Source: an uncultured Clostridia bacterium (GTDB lineage Bacteria > Bacillota > Clostridia > Oscillospirales > Acutalibacteraceae). Taken from it: a DNA stretch of 6,898 nucleotides. The position numbers and the translations under genes were made by a program. Below the pieces are notes generated by a model that was not told the DNA's origin, made no database searches, and saw nothing but the letters and a program-made list of their open reading frames with translations. Shown here piece after piece: positions 1-4,761 of this stretch. The stretch is from contig CAMVNL010000118.1 of NCBI GenBank assembly GCA_947168785.1, forward strand, positions 1 to 6,898, read 5' to 3'. Position 1 is the first letter of the stretch, and every line of letters starts with the position of its first letter.

Positions 1-425
1 GAGAAGCAGGCGCCCACCTCCCGCAGCAGCTCGATATAGTTGAGCTTCAGCAGCCAGTCGGCGTTGTTGACCATCATGGCCTTGCCCTCGCCGAACTCGA
101 TGAACCGCTCCATCTGCTTTTTGAAGCAGTCGCAGTTGTGCTGAATGGTCTCCGGCGTCATCATGGAGCGCATATCCGTGCGGCCGCTGGGGTCGCCGAT
201 ATAGCCGGTGCCGCCGCCAATGAGGGCGATGGGCCGGTTGCCCGCCATCTGCAGCCGCTTCATCAGGCACAGCGCCATAAAGTGGCCCACGTGCAGCGAA
301 TCCGCCGTGGGATCGAACCCGATATAAAAGACCGCCTTGCCGGTATTGACCAGCTCGCGGATCCTTTCCTCATCGGTCACCTGGGCGATCAGGCCCCGGG
401 CCTTCAGTTCCTCATAAATTCCCAT
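1..425 (-). CDS. tyrS: Tyrosyl-tRNA synthetase, N-terminal part (cut by window edge)
   Basis: Class I aminoacyl-tRNA synthetase that activates tyrosine with ATP and charges tRNA-Tyr in the cytoplasm. Only the first 141 residues are here; the frame is open to base 1. The protein starts MGIYEELKARGL and carries YIGFDPTADSLHVGH at residues 34-48, where HVGH (45-48) is the HIGH ATP-binding motif. GGGTGYIGDPSGR follows at 70-82. Residue numbering coincides with the Bacillus stearothermophilus enzyme as I recall it: Tyr34, Asp38, His45, His48 and Asp78 are all in register. The KMSKS loop and the tRNA-binding C-terminus lie outside. The ATG is supported by AAGGAG at 435-440, 9 nt upstream. Only 17 nt separate it from the stop of the upstream gene, so it is probably the distal gene of a minus-strand operon. 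No T-box leader fits in that gap. Confidence 0.97.
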   Translation of the reverse strand, partial: MGIYEELKARGLIAQVTDEERIRELVNTGKAVFYIGFDPTADSLHVGHFMALCLMKRLQMAGNRPIALIGGGTGYIGDPSGRTDMRSMMTPETIQHNCDCFKKQMERFIEFGEGKAMMVNNADWLLKLNYIELLREVGACF

Positions 426-442
426 ATGAAAAATCTCCTTGT

Positions 443-1498
443 TTATCCGAAAATCAGTTTGGCGGCCAGCACGTCAAAAATAACGATGAAGCCCACCAGC
501 AGATCCACCGCAAAGGCGGCGATCAGCAGTTTTTTATTGATCTGAGGCAGCTCTCGCTTTTCCGCGGAGAGCACGCCCCGCATCCACAGCAGCAGGATCA
601 CGGGCATGGCGTAGACCATGATTTTCAGCACCGTGAACAGCGGCGACGAGATGGTGACGGAATAATTGGTCACGCCCTGCGAGGCCATCTCCGCCTGAGC
701 GCCGGTGAACATCATGCTGCGCACCGTCAGACAGACGAAATACAGCACCGTCCAGACGCCGTAGACCGCCAGATTCAGCACCGTCGTCACAAACGAGAAG
801 CGGCTTTTGCCGCCCTTGGTGGTTTTGACGGGCTGCTCCGCCTTACGGGCTTTCTTCTCCTTCTTCCTCCCGTGAGCGCCGGTGACCCGCGGGTCGTCCA
901 GATCGGGATACAGTTCGGGGTTCGGCACCGCGTTCTGCCAGTCGCCGCCCATATAGCCGGAGGAAGCTTCCGCATAGGCAGCCTGTTCCGCATGAACGGC
1001 AGACGCCGCATAGGGGGCGGGGCCGCCGTAATAGACCGGCTCCGCATAGAGGGCCTGCGTATCATAAGACGGACCGTAGGCAGGCGGTTCCGGCTGCGCA
1101 GCGGGAGCGTTATCATTGGCCGGCGGAAGGTCGTTCCGCGCTTCATACATGGGTTCCGTCTGTTCCGGGGGCATAAACACAAAGCCGCTTTCCGGCGCGG
1201 CGCCGGGCTGCGCGGCAACGGCAAACGGGATCCCCTCTTCCTCAGCGGATGCGCCGACAGGCGCCTCATCCCCGACGGAAGGGACCTCCTGTTGCGGCCG
1301 GTCCTCCGGCTCGCCGGTCAGACGGCGGTTCAGATCGGTCAGATAGGCGTTGATATTTTTCAGATAATCGTCAAGCGATTCGCTGCCGCCGCGACGAAAA
1401 ACGTCCTCCGCCTCCCGCGCCAGCTCCGGGCGGAAGACACGGCCCTGCGGGGATGCGCCCGCCGGCCGGTCATTGGCGGGTAAGCCGTCCTGATTCAC
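443..1498 (-). CDS. Hypothetical membrane protein with long Tyr/Ala/Pro-rich N-terminal region and three C-terminal membrane helices
   Basis: I do not recognise this 351-residue protein. Residues 1-25 are polar. Residues 26-61 look helical and amphipathic (ELAREAEDVF, then SLDDYLKNINAYLTDLNRRL). Residues 62-208 are low in complexity, rich in Ala, Pro, Glu, Gly and Tyr, and probably disordered. Residues 211-233 are strongly basic (RKKEKKARKAEQPVKTTKGG is its core). Three hydrophobic spans follow at about 237-258, 287-307 and 324-348, ending two or three residues from the C-terminus. The basic cluster should hold the long region in the cytoplasm. The frame can be extended to a TTG at 1522, but AAGGAGGT at 1507-1514 sits 8 nt before the GTG at 1498, and that fixes the start. 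It lies 66 nt after the upstream membrane-protein gene and 17 nt before tyrS, probably in the same operon. Function cannot be assigned; envelope or secretion scaffolding is only a guess from topology. Confidence 0.85.
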   Translation of the reverse strand: MNQDGLPANDRPAGASPQGRVFRPELAREAEDVFRRGGSESLDDYLKNINAYLTDLNRRLTGEPEDRPQQEVPSVGDEAPVGASAEEEGIPFAVAAQPGAAPESGFVFMPPEQTEPMYEARNDLPPANDNAPAAQPEPPAYGPSYDTQALYAEPVYYGGPAPYAASAVHAEQAAYAEASSGYMGGDWQNAVPNPELYPDLDDPRVTGAHGRKKEKKARKAEQPVKTTKGGKSRFSFVTTVLNLAVYGVWTVLYFVCLTVRSMMFTGAQAEMASQGVTNYSVTISSPLFTVLKIMVYAMPVILLLWMRGVLSAEKRELPQINKKLLIAAFAVDLLVGFIVIFDVLAAKLIFG

Positions 1499-1515
1499 CT
1501 GTGGGCACCTCCTTC

Positions 1516-1529
1516 GCGGCAAATGCCGC
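1516..1529 (-). promoter_or_regulatory. Small perfect hairpin directly 5' of a ribosome binding site
   Basis: GCGGC and GCCGC form a perfect 5-bp stem around a 4-nt loop. In the minus-strand transcript the stem ends one base before the AAGGAGGT ribosome site (1507-1514) of the hypothetical membrane protein gene. There is no U-run, so it is not an intrinsic terminator. It may insulate or stabilise the site within the operon transcript, or be chance in GC-rich DNA. Confidence 0.35.
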
Positions 1530-1564
1530 CGTTCAAAAGTGATGATCCTGCGGGATGGGCGTTA

Positions 1565-2071
1565 TCAGAAGCCGAAGATCGCGCCGGTTCCGTAGGTGAG
1601 CACGGACATGATCACGTCCGCGATAAACACGCCCAGGGCCACGATGGGCAGCGCCTTTTTGAATTCGATGTTCAGCAGCGCCGCAAACAGCGAGCCGGTC
1701 CAGCCGCCCGTGCCGGGCAGCGGAATGGCGATAAACGTCAGCAGGCCCCACTCTTTATAGCGCAGCACCTTTTCCTGATTCTTCGCGGTCTTGCCCTCCA
1801 GCTTTTCAATGAAGCCGGTGAGGATATTGTGGGATTTCATGAACGCGAAAATCTTTTTGATGAATAAGATGATAAAGGGCATGGGCAGCATATTGCCGAG
1901 ATAGCACAGGGCAAACGCCTTGAAGAAATTGACCTGAAAGGCCTTGGCGATGATCATGCCGCCGCGGCACTCAATGATCGGCAAGAGCGAAGCGAGGAAC
2001 GCGATGACTTCTCCCCCCACGCCTTTACCGGAAAACAGATCCATGAACCATTGCGCAAAATGCTCTGTCAT
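1565..2071 (-). CDS. COG2426 / 'small multidrug export' (PF06695-type) integral membrane protein, DedA-like
   Basis: A 168-residue, mostly hydrophobic protein that matches the family labelled putative small multidrug export protein. Two conserved motifs are visible: PIIECRGG at 31-38, with an acidic and a basic residue inside a membrane segment, and PLPGTGGWTGS at 117-127. Hydrophobic spans lie at about 22-44, 48-71, 109-133 and 139-162. The pairing of an E-x-R motif with a PLPGT loop resembles the re-entrant loops of the DedA/VTT membrane proteins, so lipid or ion transport is at least as likely as drug export. The drug-export label is historical and weakly supported. The start is an ATG with AAGGAG at 2078-2083, 6 nt upstream. 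It lies 46 nt downstream of the Nudix gene and 66 nt before the next gene, all on the minus strand. Length is normal for the family. Confidence 0.88.
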   Translation of the reverse strand: MTEHFAQWFMDLFSGKGVGGEVIAFLASLLPIIECRGGMIIAKAFQVNFFKAFALCYLGNMLPMPFIILFIKKIFAFMKSHNILTGFIEKLEGKTAKNQEKVLRYKEWGLLTFIAIPLPGTGGWTGSLFAALLNIEFKKALPIVALGVFIADVIMSVLTYGTGAIFGF

Positions 2072-2117
2072 ATGAGTCTCCTTACACTCCGCCGCGGCAA
2101 ACCAGCGGCCGTTCTGA

Positions 2118-2873
2118 TCAGGCTTCTTCGGAAGCCACGGGGCCGATCCCGTGCTCCTCCATATATGCTTTGACGGATTCGAGAATCTCCTTATCGTTCT
2201 CGAATTTCAGCATATCATAGGCTTCTTTGTACCGCAGCCAGATGTAATCCTCGATCTCTTCCCGCTGGATCACGGTCTGGGTATCCTCCGTGGAGGCCAG
2301 AAACACCTCCACACGTTTTTCGATTTTTGACCCGATGCGGTACTGGGATTCCGAACAGAAGCCCTCATAGATATGGATATGAATGCCGGTCTCTTCCAAT
2401 ACCTCGCGGATGGCGGTCTCTTCTCTCGTTTCGCCCTTTTCCATGTGGCCCTTGGGGAAGCCCCAGTGGGTGCTGCGGCGGTTCTTGATCAGCAGGAAGC
2501 GGTACTCCCCCTTGATCTGACGGAAGACCACCGCCCCGCAGGAATGCTCGTAGAGGCATTCCAGATTGTAGGAATCCCGCGGCTCGTTGAACGCGAGAAC
2601 GTCCCGGATCTCGTAGTCGATCCGGCGCATGTTTTTCGGCGCGACCACCAGCGCCGATTTTCTGATATTCTTATAGTGAATGACCGCGATGATTTTCCCC
2701 TCAAACACGCGCACGGGATGGTTCACCCCGAGAATATACGCGCCCAGAACGAAGCTGCGCTTCTCATTCTGCACTTCCGCTATTCCGTAATTGATGATAT
2801 ACCTCGTATTCGTGCGCGCGTCGAGATAATTGCACGGCCGGGTCACCTTCACCCTGACCATTTTTCCTAACAT
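2118..2873 (-). CDS. Nudix hydrolase (Ap4A-hydrolase-like) with N-terminal degenerate inorganic-pyrophosphatase-like domain
   Basis: A 251-residue two-domain protein. Residues 107-235 are a Nudix domain. The Nudix box at 142-164 fits GX5EX7REUXEEXGU exactly (G142, E148, R156, E157, E160, E161, G163). It is preceded by HWGFPKGH (136-143), as in bis(5'-nucleosyl)-tetraphosphatases, so hydrolysis of Ap4A or a related dinucleoside polyphosphate is the best guess. Residues 1-104 resemble the short Firmicutes pyrophosphatase-like proteins: LGKMVRVKVTRP at the start, INYG at 27-30, AYILGV at 45-50, FEGKIIAVIH at 57-66 and VVAP at 76-79. The acidic metal-binding residues expected just before AYILGV are absent, with Arg39 and Gly44 at the places I expect aspartates, so this domain is probably inactive. 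The frame extends 47 codons further upstream, to 3014. GGAG at 2880-2883 with 6-nt spacing, and a promoter lying inside that extension, favour the ATG at 2873. It is probably the first gene of the minus operon. Confidence 0.93.
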   Translation of the reverse strand: MLGKMVRVKVTRPCNYLDARTNTRYIINYGIAEVQNEKRSFVLGAYILGVNHPVRVFEGKIIAVIHYKNIRKSALVVAPKNMRRIDYEIRDVLAFNEPRDSYNLECLYEHSCGAVVFRQIKGEYRFLLIKNRRSTHWGFPKGHMEKGETREETAIREVLEETGIHIHIYEGFCSESQYRIGSKIEKRVEVFLASTEDTQTVIQREEIEDYIWLRYKEAYDMLKFENDKEILESVKAYMEEHGIGPVASEEA

Positions 2874-2892
2874 TATTCTCTCCGACTTCCAA

Positions 2893-2909
2893 ATGGGCAT
2901 AAAGCCCAT
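2893..2909 (-). promoter_or_regulatory. Leader hairpin 2 upstream of the Nudix gene
   Basis: ATGGGC and GCCCAT form a perfect 6-bp stem with a 5-nt loop in the predicted 5' leader. The stem ends about 10 nt before the GGAG ribosome site (2880-2883). No U-tract follows, so it is not a standard terminator. A role in translation or mRNA stability is possible but not shown. Confidence 0.45.
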
Positions 2910-2916
2910 ACTCCGG

Positions 2917-2935
2917 CGGCGGCAAACGCCCGCCG
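2917..2935 (-). promoter_or_regulatory. Leader hairpin 1 upstream of the Nudix gene
   Basis: A GC-rich stem (CGGCGGC against GCCCGCCG, one bulged base) closes a 4-nt loop. It begins about 14 nt after the predicted transcription start of the minus operon and lies 7 nt before leader hairpin 2. Together they occupy most of a leader of about 75 nt. No U-run follows it. The leader is too short for a T-box. Confidence 0.45.
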
Positions 2936-2955
2936 TTATTTCACAAATATAGACC

Positions 2956-2984
2956 ATTATATAAAAGCTTGTCGTTTTTTTCAA
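2956..2984 (-). promoter_or_regulatory. Sigma-A promoter of the minus-strand operon
   Basis: On the minus strand, TTGAAA (2979-2984) and a consensus TATAAT (2956-2961) are separated by exactly 17 nt, in an AT-rich stretch that contrasts with the GC-rich surroundings. Transcription should start near 2949, giving a leader of about 75 nt before the Nudix ATG at 2873. The promoter lies inside the 47-codon upstream extension of the Nudix frame, which argues that the extension is not translated from this promoter. Confidence 0.85.
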
Positions 2985-3055
2985 GGCTTTTTTAAACATT
3001 TGAAAATATTTCATGTCGCCGGCGGGCTTTTTTCAGTTTTTTTGCAAATATCCTG

Positions 3056-3084
3056 TTGTAATATGTTATGCAATCGATTAAAAT
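3056..3084 (+). promoter_or_regulatory. Sigma-A-like promoter of the LCP gene, divergent from the Nudix promoter
   Basis: TTGTAA (3056-3061) and TAAAAT (3079-3084) are separated by 17 nt. Transcription would start near 3091, about 40 nt before the ATG at 3131. The -35 boxes of this promoter and the minus-strand promoter are about 70 bp apart, so a bound regulator could affect both. I saw no clear operator palindrome between them. The match is weaker than that of the minus-strand promoter. Confidence 0.65.
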
Positions 3085-3130
3085 AGAAAAAAGATGATCG
3101 AAATATATGAAAAAGGTCTGATCCACCGAT

Positions 3131-4585
3131 ATGGCAAACGATATTTACTTCGGCAGCAAGCGCCCCCCGGCCGCGCAAAACGGCGAGGAGAACCGCGCGC
3201 CCGCTGCCCGCGAACCGCAGAACGGCGCCGCATGGTCCCGCTCGGCCCCGGCGCAGACGGACCCGATGAGGGAGAGCATGCGCTCCCTCGGCGCTTCCGC
3301 CGCCGGACGGCCACAGACGCCGAACGTTTCCGAACGCCGCCCCGCGGCAGCGCGCAGCCAAAACGGCGGCGCGGCGGCGCCCCACCGCTCCCCCATCGTC
3401 CGTGAACGGCCCGGCGACTACCCTTACCGCCCCGCCGCCGGAAACGAGCGGACGGAACCGATGATCGCGGAGCAGATCGACGGCGAGCTGCTGCACCGCG
3501 CCCCCACGCAGATCCCCTTCAATTATATCGACACGGAGGACAGCTTTGCCGTCGGAACGGAAGGCGGCAAGCGGCTGTCGGACCGGAAAAGAGAGAAGCT
3601 GAAACACAAGAGAATGAAGCAAGCACGCCGCAGCGCGAAGAAGAACGGCCGGCGCAGAAAAAAATCAGGCTTCGGCCGCTTTATCAAGGCGGTATGCTGC
3701 CTGCTGCTGGCGGTGATCCTGCTGGTCTCCGGCGCGTCCGTCTACGTCATTTCCGGCTCCGATACCATGCCGATGGCGGCAAACGCCTATGTGGACGAGG
3801 GCACGCTGCTGCAAAGCCCCGCCGTCTATAATCTGCTGCTGATGGGCATTGATATGGAGGCGTCCTCCGGCACCTCCCGGTCCGATTCCATGATCCTGCT
3901 GTCTATCGACAACGCCCACATGAAGCTGAAAATGACCTCCTTCATGCGGGACAGCTACGTCTATATCCCCGGCCACGGCGAAGCCAAGCTGAACGCCGCC
4001 TGCACCTACGGCGGGGCCCAGCTGGTCTGCGACACCATCGAGTACAATTTCGGCATCCGCATCGACGGCTGCGTCAAGGTGGGCTATGAGATCCTAATGG
4101 GGCTGGTGGACGGCGTCGGCGGGATCACGGTTCCCGAAGTGGACGCCACGGAGGCCGCCGCGCTGGCGGCGGAAGCGGCCGCCCTCGGCAGGGAGGACAT
4201 GACCGTCCCCATGGGGACCGACGTTAAGCTCAACGGCTTCCAGACCATGATGTACTGCCGCATCCGCAAAGGGCAGGACGACTTCTACCGCACGGAGCGC
4301 CAGCGGGAGGTGCTGGGCATTCTCATCCGGAAAGCCCTGCTGACCAACCCCGTCAAGCTGGCGATGCTGGGCAGGCAGCTGATCGCCAAGGCCCAGTGCA
4401 GCATTCCGAAGGCGCAGCTGTTCGCGCTGGTCTTCCGCGTGGCCGCGTGCCTGCCGGGAGGAACCGCCTCCGCCCGGATCCCGCAGGACGGCACCTGGTA
4501 CGACGATATGCGGAATTCCCAGGCGGTGCTGGTGGTGAACTTTGAAGAGAACAGAACGTTTCTGAAGGATTTTATTTACGGATAA
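3131..4585 (+). CDS. LytR-CpsA-Psr (LCP) family wall-polymer phosphotransferase
   Basis: LCP proteins move undecaprenyl-phosphate-linked polymers such as teichoic acids or capsule onto peptidoglycan at the outer membrane face. This protein has 484 residues. Residues 1-145 are a Pro/Ala/Arg-rich, probably disordered cytoplasmic region; 147-178 are very basic; one membrane helix spans about 184-208. The LCP domain covers about 233-400: LLLMGID (235-241), RSDSM (250-254), MRDSYVYIPGHGEAKLNAAC (272-291), VDGVGGITV (326-334) and YCRIRKGQDDFYRTERQREV (375-394). The expected catalytic and lipid-phosphate-binding residues are present (Asp241, Arg250, Asp252, Arg273, Asp274, Arg377, Arg387, Arg390, Arg392). 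There is no extra C-terminal LytR_C domain. An in-frame TGA at 3119-3121 makes the ATG at 3131 the earliest possible start, although the ribosome site is weak (AAAAGG at 3111-3116, 14 nt away). The cytoplasmic region of about 180 residues is far longer than in classical LCP proteins. The exact polymer is unknown. Confidence 0.95.
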   Translation: MANDIYFGSKRPPAAQNGEENRAPAAREPQNGAAWSRSAPAQTDPMRESMRSLGASAAGRPQTPNVSERRPAAARSQNGGAAAPHRSPIVRERPGDYPYRPAAGNERTEPMIAEQIDGELLHRAPTQIPFNYIDTEDSFAVGTEGGKRLSDRKREKLKHKRMKQARRSAKKNGRRRKKSGFGRFIKAVCCLLLAVILLVSGASVYVISGSDTMPMAANAYVDEGTLLQSPAVYNLLLMGIDMEASSGTSRSDSMILLSIDNAHMKLKMTSFMRDSYVYIPGHGEAKLNAACTYGGAQLVCDTIEYNFGIRIDGCVKVGYEILMGLVDGVGGITVPEVDATEAAALAAEAAALGREDMTVPMGTDVKLNGFQTMMYCRIRKGQDDFYRTERQREVLGILIRKALLTNPVKLAMLGRQLIAKAQCSIPKAQLFALVFRVAACLPGGTASARIPQDGTWYDDMRNSQAVLVVNFEENRTFLKDFIYG

Positions 4586-4587
4586 CG

Positions 4588-4741
4588 AGTCGGAAGTGGG
4601 AAGTCGGAAGCCGAACGAGGAAATGGCATTTTTCCTTTTCGGGAGACTATTGCAGTGACATTCCCTTCCCATAACGGAACGTCATTCCTTTTGCCGCCCC
4701 ATTCGATAGGACTTTCGACTTCCCACTGACGACTTCCGACT
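4588..4741. repeat. Imperfect inverted-repeat (MITE-like or palindromic) intergenic element
   Basis: The left arm (4588-4610) reads AGTCGGAAG, TGGGA, AGTCGGAAG, so it contains a 9-nt direct repeat. The right arm (4712-4741) is its reverse complement, with one mismatch in the inner unit and a 7-nt insertion at 4726-4732. Paired, the arms give about 22 of 23 bp around some 100 nt. An internal hairpin sits at 4656-4684. The element fills nearly all of the gap between the LCP gene stop (4585) and the abfA ribosome site (4749-4754). No coding frame for a transposase is present. There is no T-run after the right arm, so it is not a typical terminator. I saw no convincing target-site duplication. 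No clear sigma-A promoter or intrinsic terminator was found in the 4586-4761 gap. Confidence 0.7.
4656..4684. repeat. Internal hairpin of the inverted-repeat element
   Basis: TGACATTCC (4656-4664) and GGAACGTCA (4676-4684) pair over 8 of 9 positions around an 11-nt loop. The hairpin lies near the centre of the 4588-4741 element, so the whole segment could fold as nested stems in single-stranded DNA or RNA. Confidence 0.5.
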
Positions 4742-4761
4742 TATAAAGAAGGAGATACTTT

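Noticed and set aside
872..1483. 203-codon open frame on the plus strand
   Set aside because: It is antisense to the unknown membrane protein. The minus frame has a strong ribosome site, membrane helices and operon context; this one is Arg/Gly-rich without domain features.
2373..2870. 165-codon open frame on the plus strand
   Set aside because: It lies opposite the Nudix gene, whose catalytic motif is intact on the minus strand.
3017..3033. GC-rich CGCCGGCG followed by a run of T, resembling an intrinsic terminator on the plus strand
   Set aside because: The only local pairing is a self-complementary 8-mer without a loop. The best partner for CGGCGGGC lies about 85 nt upstream in the leader hairpin, and no plus-strand gene ends here.
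3011..3622. 203-codon open frame on the minus strand overlapping the LCP gene
   Set aside because: It runs antisense to the LCP tail and through both promoters; the composition is that of a GC-rich shadow.
4588..4741. Inverted repeat as the transcription terminator of the LCP gene
   Set aside because: The arms are about 100 nt apart and no T-run follows the right arm.
4591..4741. CRISPR-like array
   Set aside because: The repeat units are 9 nt, inverted across the element and without regular spacers; no cas genes are nearby.
4742..4747. TATAAA as a -10 box for abfA
   Set aside because: No -35-like hexamer lies at a 16-18 nt spacing, and the start point would fall inside or next to the ribosome site.
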